Positions 46,257 to 58,738 of a stretch of DNA of 64,000 bases are shown here, in pieces (position 1 is the stretch's first letter; every line of letters begins with the position of its first letter). This DNA comes from Humulus lupulus (lineage: Eukaryota; Streptophyta; Magnoliopsida; Rosales; Cannabaceae), in assembly GCF_963169125.1 (NCBI RefSeq), contig NC_084800.1, positions 54,420,866 through 54,484,865 on the forward strand, read 5' to 3'. The position numbers were made by a program, and so were the translations under genes. The notes beneath the pieces were generated by a model that did no database searches, was not told where the DNA came from, and saw only the letters and a program-made list of their open reading frames with translations.

Positions 46257-47270
46257 ATACCGAAACACTCTAACCTCACTTCCCAAAGTGTTTTATAAAG
46301 CTTAAGAATATAAAAGCTTTTTCTCAACCCAAGTATTTATCACTCTTATGGTCTCACTAGAGCCTTGGAGTCTGATCACAGCTGAAGAGTAAGTGAAAGG
46401 GCTGGGTCCTAAGTCCTATTTATAAAGTTCTAGGAATAAAAATCTTCTTTTTGACTTGAATAAAAATAATGAATCTTATTGAAGATGTTTGAATATTCGT
46501 CAGTCAAAGGCTTAGGACTTGGTCAAATTTTTCAGAGAGAGGTTTAAGGAGTCAAAGCTTGATTTTTAAAATTAAAAACAAAAATAATAAAACAAATAGA
46601 ATCCTAACTTCTAACTCCCTAAATCTCGTAACTCTAAACTCACCTACAGTAAAATCAACATAACTAGAGCTGTAGAACTCTGATTTAGACCATCTTTATA
46701 CCGTTAGAAAGATAATTCAATTATCTACAACTTTTTAGAAATAATATTTTTCAAAATTCATAACATAACTGGGCCAAAAATATGTTGGAAGTTACAGTAC
46801 CTTAAAGATATGGAAAATCTATTTAATTATCTAAATATCAACCTAATCCACAATTAAATAAAATCGTGACAAATGTCATGCTCCTAACAGATTCTGGTGA
46901 AGACTTAAATCTTATATTTCCCTTATTTTATCATTAAAATAATAATTCCTTAATAATCATGCATATGACAAGTGTCATAATCCTATTGGCTCTATCTAAA
47001 CCTTAGGAATAACCATGCTCATGACAAGTGTCATATTCTTATTGGCTCTATCTAAACCTTAGGTTATTATAATTATCATATTAATAACCATCAATATAAA
47101 TCAAAACTTATGTTATAATTAATATTCTTAAAATATAGGTTAAACTTATAAAATCCATAACTATTGCTAGGAGTTTCCAACTAAGTCCCGGTTTGAACCA
47201 AAATCCACGAAATCTAAAATACTACAACTACTACTATCTAGCTAACTAAGTAAAATTCCAGGACGCTACA
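46257..47270 (-). repeat. Chromovirus 3' LTR, inner part
   Basis: Resumes with ATACCGAAACACTCTAAC and ends GGACGCTACA; matches 53136-54149. Beyond 47270 the purine-rich PPT region (TTTTAAGTATGGAAGAAT on the minus strand) begins. Confidence 0.92.
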
Positions 47271-47282
47271 ATTCTTCCATAC

Positions 47283-48602
47283 TTAAAAGAATTTTTTCCT
47301 CGAAATTTACTTACCAAACATCTTGGGATACCACTCCCTTACACATTCCTCCAATTCCCATGTGGCCTCTCTTTCTATACTATTGTTCCTCAAGATTTTA
47401 ACCATAGGAACACGTTTGGACCTTAACTCCTTAGTTCCCTGTTCTAGAACGCGTACTGATCGTTTTTCATAACTAAAATCTTGTTTTAACTCTAGAGCCT
47501 AGTAATCGAGCACATGTGATGGATCTGATATGTATTTTCTCAACATTGATACATGAAAAATGTTATGCGTTTCAGCTAATGATGGCGGTAAAGCCAACCG
47601 ATATGCTACATGCCCTACTTTGTCCAATATCTCAAAATGACCTATAAACCTCGGGCTTAACTTTCCTTTCTTTCCGAAATGCATAATCCCCTTTATCAGA
47701 GAAATTTTGAGAAACACTTGGTCGCCTACTGAAAACTCAACACTTCGTCTCTTCGCGTCGGCATAGCATTTCTAGCGACTTTGAGCAGCAACCATTCGTT
47801 GTCTTATCTTTTATACTGCCTCTATTGCTTCTCTTACAGCCTCGGGTCCTAAGTATCATCTTCCACCCACTTCATTCCAATGAAGTGGTGATCGGCACTT
47901 CTGTCCATATATCATCTCATAAGGTGCCATGCCTATCGTCGCTTGATAACTATTGTTGCAAGAGAATTCTATTAATGGAAGATACTTGCTCCATGATCCT
48001 GAGAAGTCTAAAGCACACACTCTCAGCATATCTTCTAATATTTGTATGGTGCGTTCTGACTGACCATCGGTTTGAGGGTGAAATGCCGAACTTAGTTTTA
48101 ACTTAGTGCCCATTGCACGATGTAAACTTTCCCAGAACTTTGATGTGAAAATCGATCCTCTATTAGAGACTATCGTCTTTGGAACTCCATGTAGTCTCAC
48201 TATCTCCACCACGTAAAGCTCTGCGTACTGCTCAGCATTATAAACTGTTCTTCCTGGTAAGAAGTGAGTAAATTTTGTGAGTCTATCTACTATCACCCAA
48301 ACAAAGTCATGCTGCTTGGTGGTCCTTGCTAATCCCATCACGAAGTCCATCGCTATATCTTCCCATTTCCATTCGGAAATCTCTAATGGTTGCAAAGTTC
48401 CAGCGGGTCTTTGATGTTCGGCTTTAACTTGTTGACATGTAAGGCATTTCGCTACAAATTCTGCTATGTCTTTCTTCATCCCCAGCCACCAGTACATTGT
48501 CTTGACATCATTGTACATCTTGGTCGATCCTGGGTGAAGTGAATATGGAGTAGTGTGCGCTTCCTTCATAATACCTTCTCTTAATTCACCATTATCGAGC
48601 AC
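47283..48602 (-). pseudogene. Chromovirus integrase with chromodomain-like tail
   Basis: From 48602: HPGSTKMYNDVKTMYWWLGM and CLTCQQVKAEHQ (zinc region), WKWEDIAMDFVMGL (first Asp), PKTIVSNRGSIFTSKF (the second catalytic Asp of the usual SDRG is Asn here), and HPQTDGQSERTIQ (Glu), then [14 protein letters not shown]. The frame changes near 47860. The C-terminal region KGKLSPRFIGHFEIL and HNIFHVSMLRKYI runs to a stop at 47499. Beyond it, QDFSYEKRSVRVLEQ, LRSKRVPMVKILRN and ATWELEECVREWYP are chromodomain-like, stopping near 47283. Integrates element DNA; the Asn makes catalysis unlikely. Confidence 0.9.
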
Positions 48603-48651
48603 ACATATCTAATTCCTATATCGGAGCATGCCTTCTTTTGTCAAGGAGAAA

Positions 48652-49149
48652 TCAACATTCTCTGAGCTTTTGTAGTGCTGCCTTCATCTTAAGAAGAAAC
48701 TCGTCTTCTTGTTGTTTCTCCTTTATTTCCTCCATTAGAGTTGACTTGATCGTGAGGTCAGCTAGTTGTCCAGTTATTAGCTCAATTCCGGACCTCTTAA
48801 TATCATCTTGTAAGTGTTGAGCTATCTCCTTAAGTGTTGACAAGCTTCCGTAACTCCACCTACTAAGTGCGTCTGCCATGGCGTTAGCCTTTCTCAGATG
48901 ATATAAGATCTCACAATCATAGTCCTTTACTAACTCCAGCCATCTTCGTTGCCTCATATTGAGCTCCTTCTGTGTAAAGAAATACTTTAGCCTTTTGTGC
49001 TCCATATAGATTTCGCACTTTTCTCCATAGAGATAGTGCCTCCAAATCTTTAAAGCTACCGTTGATAACTCTAAGTCATGGGTCAGATACCGATGCTCGT
49101 ACTCCTTTAGTTGTCTCGAGGCATAGGCAACCACTCTTTCATCTTGCAT
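48652..49149 (-). pseudogene. Chromovirus RNase H domain
   Basis: [40 protein letters not shown] and [16 protein letters not shown] are the standard Ty3/gypsy RNase H, followed by the linker [10 protein letters not shown]. The open frame continues into the integrase linker. A stop near 48609 separates it from integrase. Removes RNA from the RNA-DNA hybrid. Confidence 0.88.
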
Positions 49150-49250
49150 GAAAACACATCCAAGTCCCTGCTTCGACGCGTTGCAATATACTACAAACTT
49201 TCCCTTATCGTTTGGGACGCATAGAACTGGGGCTGATATAAGCTTGTCCT

Positions 49251-50517
49251 TTAACGTTTGGAAGCTTTCTTCGCATTTCTCCGTCCATACAATTTTTTTT
49301 TTTGCTTCCGTATCAAATTTATTAAGTGTGTAGCTATTCTGGAGAACCCTTCAACAAATCGCCTATAGTATCCTGCCAATCCCAGAAAACTTCTCACCTC
49401 TGTGGCAGTCTTGGGTTTAGGCCAATCCTTCACTGCTTCGATCTTGGCTGGATCTACTTCCATGCCATTTTTAGACACAATGTGACCTAGAAATGCCACA
49501 TTCTCTAACCAGAATTCACATTTCTTAAAATTAGCGTATAATTTATGACCTTTGAGTCGTCCCAACGTCAGTCGAAGGTGCTCTTCATGCTCGACTTTCT
49601 TTTTTGACTAGATCAATATGTCTTCTATAAACACTACAACGAACTTATCCAGGTAGTCCTTAAATACACGGTTCATAAGATCCATGAACGTTGCTGGTGC
49701 GTTTGTTCAGCCAAAAGACATTACCAGAAACTCGTAGGGTCCATATCTAGTCCGAAAAGTCATCTTTGGGATATCTTATTTTCGCACTCTTAGCTGATGA
49801 TACCCTGACCTCAAATCTAACTTCGAGAATAATATAGATCCTTGTAGTTGATCAAAAATATCGTCTATTCAAAGTAAATGGTATTTGTTATTGATCATCA
49901 CTTTATTAAGTTCTCGATAGTCGATGCATATCCTTATACTCCCGTCCTTCTTTTTGACAAAAAGCACTGGTGCTCCCCAAGGCGAATAGCTCGGTAGGAT
50001 GAAACCCTTGTCTAAAAGCTCCTGCAGTTGTATCTTTAACTCCTTTAGCTTAGTAGGCGCCATTCTATAAGGAGCTTTCGAGCGTCTCAGGTGCCAATTC
50101 TATGTCAAAATCGATTTCCCTACTCGGAGGTAATCCCGGTAGATCTTCTGGAAACACCTTGGGAAATTTGCATACAATAGGTACATCCTTTGGTTCGAGC
50201 TGTATCTCTCGTGACTTGTCCACCACACTAACTAGAAATTCCTGGCAACCACTATTGATTAATCGCTGAGCTTTGAGAGCTGAGACTATCGGTATGCGAG
50301 TTCGAGAAACTTCTCCTTTGAAAGTGAACTGCTCTCTGCCTTCTGGTAGAAAGTTGACTGTCTTACCCTTACAGTCTATTGTTGCCCCATGTTTTGCTAA
50401 CCAATCCATGCCTAAAATTACATCATAATCCTTAAGGTCTAACTCGATCAAATCTACTGGTAATTCTTTTCCTTCGATTCTAACTACAACGTTACACACC
50501 CCTCTACTAGATAGCAT
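49251..50517 (-). pseudogene. Chromovirus protease remnant and reverse transcriptase
   Basis: The frame at 50517-50065 starts inside the protease domain (LIELDLKDYDVILGMDWLAK), so the active-site DSG is missing. [15 protein letters not shown] leads to [22 protein letters not shown] and [20 protein letters not shown] (50063-49869), then [13 protein letters not shown]. The active-site region reads [10 protein letters not shown] followed by a stop (about 49600), where FIDDILIYS is usual, so one catalytic Asp is Glu. [21 protein letters not shown] sequence follows (49251-49565). Several stops and frame changes. Inactive. Confidence 0.9.
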
Positions 50518-51310
50518 TCTTTTCCCTGAATCAACTTCACGTCACGGGCTATCATAGGTTTCAGTCCCTTCACAAATCTTTGAATTCTTAGCGTCTCAGT
50601 GGGTACCATGTCCGCTGTGAACTTAGCCAGCCTATCAAACTTCCTAGCATAATTTGTCACAGACGAATTCCCTTGAGTAAGCGCTTTGAATTCGTCCACC
50701 TTTGTGGCTAGAATCACAGGACTGTAACACTTCTTGTTGAACACTTGGATAAACTCATCCCAAGTCATCACGTTCACATCTATAGTCTGCTTCACTATAT
50801 CCCACCAGATGCGGGCGTCCTTATTTTGCAAGCTTGAAGCACAAGAGACTCGATCTTCGTTTCCCAGCCGCATGTGTTCTAGTATGGACTCCACCGATCG
50901 AAGCCATTCTTCTGCTTCTATTGGGTCAGATCCACCATCGAAGTTCGGTGGTTGCTACTTCCTAAAGTGTTCATATATCGCCTCGTAGCAAGGTTCTGCC
51001 AACTGTAGTAATTGTGCTAGAGGAATGACTTGTTGCGCCACTTGTTGTTGTTGCCCTGAGTTTATTTGAAACCCTTCTTCCCTTCTCCTTAGCTCTGCCC
51101 TAAGACGAGCATTCTCTCTTTCCAAATTTTCTTCGAGTAGTAGCAGCTGCCGGCTCCTCCACTACATTGGGTACTTCTGGCACTCCCGAGGTTGCTGGAA
51201 ATTCTTCATATAAAGGGGTGGCGGCTACTCCTCTTCCTTAACCTCGGCCCCTGCCTTGGCCTCTACCTTGGTCATTTAGTCTTTCAGATCTTCTTGGTTC
51301 CTGGTCCATA
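50484..51310 (-). pseudogene. Chromovirus gag, truncated
   Basis: The N-terminal part, after MDQEPRRSERLNDQ (about 51310), is broken by stops. The capsid domain is clear at 50894-50500: ASSLQNKDARIWWDIVKQTI, MTWDEFIQVFNKKCYSPVI, EFKALTQGNSSVTNYARKFD and RIQRFVKGLKPMIARDVKLI. The zinc knuckle that should follow is absent: the sequence passes directly into mid-protease near 50515. This is an internal deletion covering the knuckle and the protease active site. Confidence 0.85.
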
Positions 51311-52022
51311 TTTCTTTTCTGTTTCCCCAAAAGAGAAAAAGAAAAAAAAATTGTAAAAATCTAAGATAAACAAAACAAGTAGAGGTTATAACTTAGCCTA
51401 TTGTACTACTATCTAATAGGTCCATCTATCTATTAAAACTACCCTATTACAATTAAGTCCAACTCGGGTAAATGGGCCTTAACAATTGAATCTTCCATGG
51501 AGGAGGGTTGGGTTCAGTATATCGTACCCACTACTAAGGCCCCATAACTTCCACTTGGATCCAAAAGACAGGAATTTAAACCCTTGCTTTATTAATTGTT
51601 ATTCGTTTAAATTAGATCCAATCTAATAATGCAAAGCAAATGTAAAGGAATTTAAACTTTACACTTTCAATGGAATCCAAAAAAAAAAAAAATACTTAAC
51701 ACTTACTAAACAATAAAACAATAACAAAAGCAAATACCATGTTTTTTTTTTTTAATTAAAACAACTAGTGAAAGTATTCTAAAATTTAACAATGTGTTCT
51801 TATATGCGTCAAATCTTCCACATCAGATCCATTATCATACTCAGGGTTTGGTATTTTTCTTATAGCTTTAACCTTTGTCCATTGGGCTAATTTATGAAAA
51901 TAATACAAGAAAAACATTACAAACATATTTCAAAAACAATGTATATACTTACTTGGTAACGAGTAGGTCCTTTGTAGCTATCGTGTGTATTTCGTGGGAA
52001 CGTTCAGAACCAATATAGTCAT

Positions 52023-52035
52023 GGCTCTGATACCA
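52023..52035 (-). promoter_or_regulatory. Primer-binding site for initiator tRNA-Met
   Basis: TGGTATCAGAGCC on the minus strand, two bases after the 5' LTR end. It matches the complement of the plant initiator tRNA-Met 3' end, the usual primer of this lineage, and fixes element orientation. Confidence 0.93.
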
Positions 52036-52037
52036 CA

Positions 52038-54149
52038 TGTAACGCCCTAATTTCTCATAGATTACCGAGAACACAGCGTTGGGTCATAATCGTAAATATT
52101 GCTATTTTATTTAATAAAAACTTAAAAATAAATACATGGATCCATGGTTTTATAAAAATAAAATACTTGTCTTTAACATAAAAATGAGCAACATTTAAAT
52201 AAAACAAACTTTAAAATAAATAAATAATTTGGCCCGCTTGATCTTGCTTGACTATATGGTCCCCAACGAATACATCACAAAGCTCTTAGGTCCCACTCGC
52301 CACTGGCCTTTCTAATTTCCTGAAATAACAACATCATAAGGAGTGAGCTTCTAAGCTCAGTAAGGAAAATACAAACAAGGGTTAGTCATATAATCAAACA
52401 TAACATATATTCACCAAAGTCATACAAACACAACATCTAGATCATATCATATCTTAAGTCATAATTCTAAATCATAATCTAAGCCATAAATCATAAATCA
52501 CACTCTAAGTCATAAGTCATAGATCATAAATCATAGGTCATAAATCATAACTATAGGTCATATATCATAATCATAACTAAAAATAACAAATCAGATATAA
52601 TAAAAAGATAAGTGCTTATACAGGGGTGGCAATTAAGCCCCGAACAAAAGTCTGTCATACACCGGACATAGGTCCGTCATAAAGTTTTGGCAACCGAGCC
52701 TACCAGACATAGTTCGTCATACATCATTGGACACCTTAGGTCCAGACACACTTACCCTTTATTGTACCTGAAATGTTAGGTCATACAAACATAAACTATA
52801 TCATACATTACATAAACTAGATCATAATACTAAACTATCTAATTTTCCTTACCAACACTGGGATAATTGCTAACAAATGCGAAACTTGGAACACTCCTAA
52901 AACCAGCAATAAAAATAGTGAGTATTTCTGAAGGACAGAGATGAAAGGAATAGAACTAAACCACCAAGAGGAAACTTACCGAAAAGACCTCTTAAGTTCA
53001 AAGAACTTAAAATCCTAACCACAAAACCATAACAAAAGTTAGAACCTGAATGAAAACTAAAGAAAATGAATCAAACAGAATGAAACTTAAGAATAAGAGT
53101 ACCTCAGTTGACCTTAGGGATTAGTCTAACTCCAATACCGAAACACTCTAACTTCATTTCCCAAAGTGTTTTATAAAGCTTAAGAATAGAAAAGGTTTTT
53201 CCCAACCCAAGTGTTTATCACTCTTATGGTCTCACTAGCGCCTTGGAGTCTGATAACAACTGAAGAGTAAGTGAAAGAGCTGGGTCCTAAGTCCTATTTA
53301 TAAAGTTCTAGGAATAAAAATCTTCTTTTTGGCTATAATAAAAATAATTAATTTTATTGAAGATATTTGAATATTCGTCAGTCAAAGGCTTAGGACTTGG
53401 TCAAATTGTTCAGAGAGAAGTTTAAGGAGTCAAAGCTTGATTTTTAAAATTAAAAACAAAAATAATAAAAACAAATAGAATCTTAACTTCTAACTCCCTA
53501 AATTTTGTAACTCTAAACTCACCTGCAGTAAAATCAACATATCTAGAGCTGTAGAACTTAGATTTAGACCGTCTTTATACCATTAGAAAGATAATTCAAT
53601 TATCTACAACTTTTTAGAAATACTATTTTTCAAAATTCATAATATAACTGGGTCAAAAATAGGTCAGAAGTTACAGTACCCTAAAGTTACGGAAAATCTA
53701 TATAATTATCTAAATATCAACCTAATCCACAATTAAATAAAATCGTGACAAATGTTATGCTCCTAACAGATTCTGGTGAAGACTTAAATCTTATATTTCC
53801 CTTATTTTATTATTAAAATAATAATTCATTAATAATCATGCATATGATAAATTTCATATTCCTATTGGCTCTATCTAAACCTTAGGAATAACCATGTTCA
53901 TGACAAGTGTCATATTTTTATTGGCTCTATCTTAACCTTAGGTTATTATAATTATCATATTAATAACCATCAATATGAATCAAACCTTATGTTATAATTA
54001 ATATTCTTAAACTATAGGTTAAACTTATAAAATCCATAACTATTGCTAGGAGTTTCCAACTAAGTCTCGGTTTGAACCAAAATCCACGGAATCTAAAATA
54101 CTACAACTACTACTATTTAGCTAACTAAGTAAAATTCTGGGACGCTACA
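52038..54149 (-). repeat. Chromovirus 5' LTR, 2112 bp
   Basis: TGTAACGCCCTAATTTCTC to GGGACGCTACA on the plus strand. Complete and uninterrupted; reference for the split 3' LTR, whose two parts sum to about 2.1 kb. Confidence 0.93.
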
Positions 54150-54198
54150 ATTCTCCCCTACTTAAAAGAATTTCGTCTTCGAAATTTACTTTCCAAAC
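54150..54198 (-). repeat. 49-bp copy of the PPT-side internal sequence outside the 5' LTR
   Basis: ATTCTCCCCTACTTAAAAGA and following bases match 47271-47319 at 43 of 49 positions by eye, though this piece is outside the LTR, where host DNA is expected. It ends at AATTG (54199-54203), identical to the bases before the other end of the element (32795-32799). Confidence 0.8.
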
Positions 54199-54203
54199 AA
54201 TTG

Positions 54204-55226
54204 TGGCCAATATCTTAAAGTAAAATCCTTCCTATAAATAAATGAAGGTTTAAATCAATTACCAAACATGTTGGAGTTATTTATTTATTTATTTTCCATG
54301 TTAATTAAATATAGATTTCTATTTTATATAAAAAGTGTGTAGATAACGGAAATTTCTTGTCTTAATAATTTATTATTTTTTTCGTTAACTTTAATGTAAT
54401 ATTTTTATATTTAACAAAATATTCTTATATTTAACGGTAGATTGTAAACATTACTTAAATTTAAATAAAATAAAATAAATAATTAATTGAACAAATTTAA
54501 ATATGATATTTTTGAGACATTTTACAATGATAATTATTTAAAAATAATAAAACCATACATTTTTTAACTTAAATAAAAATTAATTAAACTTAAACTTAAT
54601 ATTATATTAAACATATAATATATAATTTTTTGTTGTAACTGCCAAATTCAAAAAACTAGAATAAGTATAAACTTAAACAAAAATTAATTAATTAAAATAT
54701 AATATTTTAAAGATATTTTATGATAAATTAAATCATTAAATCATATTTATTTTAAAATAATAAAGGCATACCTATTATTTGTTATCTTATAAATTTGCGT
54801 GATAGTTTATTTTTTATCAAGTGATTGTAGCTCTTTTTCTTCATCAAATTCACCAAAGGACATTGCGAGATACATTAAACTACTGTCTATACTATGCCTT
54901 TTTCTATTCTTTTTTTTTATTTCTATTATTAATTAATTTTTAAATATTATTGTATTTTATATATATGTCATGTTTTCTATTCTTTTTTTATTTCTATTAT
55001 TAATTAATTTTTAAATATTATTATATTATATATATGTCATGTAGCCATGTAAATATATATTTATATCATTGTTGTGTTTAGATGTCATATATGTAGAGAT
55101 TATTGATATAAATATTTATATATACTATAAAACTATAATTCATTCCATTATATATATATTAAAAAAAATAGTGAACCATTTATTATTAAAATTATAGATA
55201 ATGTTTACAATTTTAAAACTAAGCAA
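54204..55226. other. AT-rich intergenic DNA
   Basis: No gene or repeat end recognised, apart from a duplicated tract around 54900-55030 (TTCTATTATTAATTAATTTT followed by TAAATATTAT occurs twice). Confidence 0.6.
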
Positions 55227-55446
55227 ACGTGCATTACACATTTTTTGATCAAGAAGGAAAAATAAGCTCCATTAACCAACCAAACAATACAACTGTACAA
55301 GGTAATTCACCCAAAACAACCAAACCAATGCTGTACAAACAGAGAAAGAAAAAGTAACCCACCCAATCTAATTACATTGTAATTTTGTCTATAAATCTCT
55401 ATTCCTGTAATGTTAACTTCCTATTCTTAACAATGAATAATCTGTA

Positions 55447-58400
55447 CTATATTATATTCAAAATGTCAGTGGCTAGATAATTAGCAGTCCAAGTAAAACC
55501 ATCAAATTTGCATCTGTTTCGGTTCCTCCAGAGGTAATACACAACAGCAACAAAAATCATATTGGTGATTGAAGAAATGATCCCAGTTCTTCTACTAGCA
55601 AGCCAAGCAGTCCATCCTGTAAACTCATTAGGCCAAGCTCTAAACCCCATCCAAGTAAAAATTAAATCGGTCACCTTCTTGGAAAGATAACACTCAAAGA
55701 AGAGATGAGTGTGACTCTCATTATAGAAACCACAAACAGGACATAAAAGTGATTCAATTGGAATACAAAACCTGATCATGTTGTCTCTAGTAAGAAGTTG
55801 AGAATTCACAACTTGCCAAAGTAAAAATCGACGCTTAGGGATAGATAGCTTGCACCAAACAGCTTGATGATAGCCCACCTGTTGTTGGCAAAGAGTACTA
55901 TTATAGAGTTTAGAGGCTTTAAAAATCCCTGTTACACCAGCAGCTTTCACCTCAGATTGATTGAATTTTCCCCTCAAGTGGCAAAGTTTTCTCCAATACT
56001 AGCTCGAATCAGATTTCAGCTTGTTATTCCAGAAATTGGAGTCTTTCAAATAGATAGAGTTAATCCATTTGACCCAAAGCAAGTCAGGCTTCTCTGAAAT
56101 GGCCCAAATATACTTAGCTAAAATAGCTCGGTTCCAATTTGAACCATCCCTGAAGCCGAGACCACCACAAGCCTTGGGGAGACAAACTTTCTTCCAAGAA
56201 GCAATGTGAATCTTGATTCTATTACCAGTAATACCCCAGAGAAAGCCACGACAAAGCTTCTCAACTTCCTTACCAACACTTTGGAGAAGCACAAATATGC
56301 TCATCCAGTAATTATGAAGCCCAAACAAAACTGAATGGATAAGCTGAATTCGGCCAGCATAAGACAGATGCCTACTAGCCCAAGTATGTAACCACAATTT
56401 GATCTTTTGGATTATAATACCACAATCCTCAGGTTTCCACTTAGTTGGCCTCGTAGGAACACCTAAATACTTGAGAGAAAAGGTCCCTTCAGTAAGCTGA
56501 ATCTCATGAGATATGGTCATTCTATCTGCAGCATTCACTCCCCCAAAAAAGATGTGAGACTTGCTAGTATTAACATGGAGCCCTGTAGTAGCACTAAACT
56601 CCTCTAGAGCTACTTTAAGCACTCTAACAGCAGAAAGAGACCCATTGCAAAATAAAATCAAGTCATCAGCAAAGCATAAACTAAGAAGCTTGAGACTTTT
56701 ACACATAGGGTGAAATCTGAATGTGGATTTTTGAGCCGCTAGTTGAAGACTCCGAGTAAGATATTCCATGATTAGTACAAAAAAAAAAGCGGAGATATAG
56801 GATCACCTTGACACAGCCCTTTCTCACCCTTGAACCTACCTTGAACCCTTCCATTCATAAGCAAGGAATATGTTGTGTTTTTAGACAAGTCATAATCCAA
56901 CCTATAAACCTCATAGGAAAACATAAGGACTTCAAAAGGTCTTCAAGAAAACCCCAATCAACAGTATCATAAGCCTCGCTTAAGTCTATCTTGATGGCAC
57001 ATCTAGGAGAGGTAGTTTTCCTCCCATAATTCTTGATCAGATCTTGGAATATCAAGATATTATGAGCAATAGATCTACCTTGAACAAAAGCTCCTTGATT
57101 CGGTTGAACTAAATCAGGAAGGACCATGGCCAAACGGGAACACAACAGCTTAGATATACACTTCTATATAGTGGAACAACAAGCAATAGGCCTATAGTCC
57201 ACAGCTCGAGAAGGGGTATCAGTTTTAGGAACAGAGAAAGAGTTGTATTATGAAGCTCAGCTGGAAAAATTCCTGTCTCAAAGAAATGTCCAACTGCTCT
57301 ACATATTTCACCTCCAATATCCATCCATAACACCTTGAAAAAAGCATAACCAAACCCATCAAGACCCGGGGATTTGATGATGGAAATCCTAAAAAACGCA
57401 GATTGGATGAGAGAATGGTTTCAAGAGAGAAAGCTACTGATCAATCGAAAGTTTGGTACCCATCTCAACACACTGTATGTTTATCTTCGTAGTAGCTGAG
57501 TTGGGACTACCCATAAAACTTCTAAAGTGATCCAAGAAATGAGATACCACATCAGGAAAATTATCAATCAATCTACCTTACTCTATAAGATAGGTTGCAA
57601 TTCTATTCTCTTCCATATGCTTTTTCGAGCAAGCATGAAAATAAAAGGTGTTCTTATCTCCCTTCCGTAACCAAGTAATTTTGCTTCTTTGAGACAAAAA
57701 ACTGTGGTACATTTTCTCCTGAACATTGAAAGCTACAGCAGCAGCCTTTGTTATCTCTTGAAAAACAGGGTCCCTAGGATGATTTTGAGCTTGGGGTTGA
57801 GCTTCCTGGTAATGATCCTTTGCCTCCCGATATTTCCCTCCTATATCTCCAATATTATCCCTGTTAAATCTCTTCAATCTATGTTTCAGCCTCATGGTCT
57901 TCAAGTAAATAGCCTTCAAACCAGTCCCATTAATCGGTTTCCTCCAGCTATCCAGCACCAGCTTTTTGAAATCCTGATGATCTTTCCAAAAATTATAGAA
58001 CCGAAACAGTTTAACACCCATAATCTCCATGGACGTGGAAGAAATGATACAAGAACAATGATCAGAGACAGTTTCCCAACGAAAAATAGCTATGGAATTA
58101 GGAAAATACTCAAGCCTGTCCTCATTAGAAAATACATGGTCTATATTAGAGTAGATACGGGCTGGACCATCTTGGTTATTTTTCCAAGTAAAAGAAGATC
58201 CAGTACTTTTAAGTGAATCCACTTGATTCCCAGCAAGCCATTGAGAAGAATCCATCAATTCTGATTTGGAAACAGGTTTACCACCACTTCTATCCTTAAT
58301 ATTAAATATGGCATTAAAATCACCCTTGAGAATCCAAGACTTTGCAGGGAATGTAAGCCTAGTTAAGCCTTGCCATAACCTCTTCCGTTCCTCCACTGCA

Positions 58401-58738
58401 TTGAGCCCATACACAAAAGTTGCACAAAAAGCATGTCTCTGACCAAGCATTTTAACAAAACAGTGGACATACTGATTAGTCTCCTCTATGATAATAACCC
58501 TCACAAATATCTTCCTCCAAATGAGCAATATTCTTCCTTCAGTAACAGGAATGGAATAATAATCCCAATTAGTAAATTTATGAGCCATCAGCTCCATAAC
58601 TTTATTCCCCCTCAATTTGGTTTCCAATAGAGCACCAACCCCTACTTTATTTCTACTACATATATCCAAAACAACAGTCTGCTTTTTAGAACCATTCAAC
58701 CCCCTCAAATTTCAACTCAAGATATTGCAATTATCCAT
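55447..58738 (-). pseudogene. LINE ORF2: endonuclease, reverse transcriptase, zf-RVT
   Basis: The start at 58738 overlaps the ORF1 stop (ATGGATAA). An early TGA interrupts MDNCNILS. The AP-type endonuclease is mostly open (58708-57578): VGALLETKLRG (Glu), LKGDFNAIFNI (Asp, Asn) and ETVSDHCSC (Asp-His). Reverse transcriptase follows in broken frames: GAFVQGRSIAHNIL and CAIKIDLSEAYDTVDW (57145-56855), then CFADDLILFCNGS, the catalytic FADD (about 56670). The zf-RVT region near 55700-55900 (WCKLSIPKRRFLLWQVVN, CPVCGFYNESHTHLFFEC) ends at 55447. The protein nicks target DNA and copies the LINE RNA onto it. Inactive here. Confidence 0.92.

Larger units (their letters stand above)
32800..54149 (-). 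mobile_element. Chromovirus (Ty3/gypsy), minus strand, split by a Tat element
   Basis: In element orientation: 5' LTR 54149-52038, primer-binding site TGGTATCAGAGCC, gag, protease, reverse transcriptase, RNase H, integrase, a chromodomain-like tail to about 47283, then the 3' LTR (47270-46257 and 33889-32800). The LTRs begin TGTAGCGTCC and end GGG(T/C)GTTACA, about 2.1 kb each. The 12.4 kb Tat element sits in the 3' LTR. Stops, frameshifts, an internal gag-protease deletion and altered catalytic residues make it non-autonomous. Its LTR is AT-rich and lacks the GC-rich cassette seen in the other LTR family. Confidence 0.93.

Noticed and set aside
52023..52035. tRNA-like sequence
   Set aside because: Only 13 bases, complementary to the tRNA 3' end and placed next to an LTR: a primer-binding site, not a tRNA gene.
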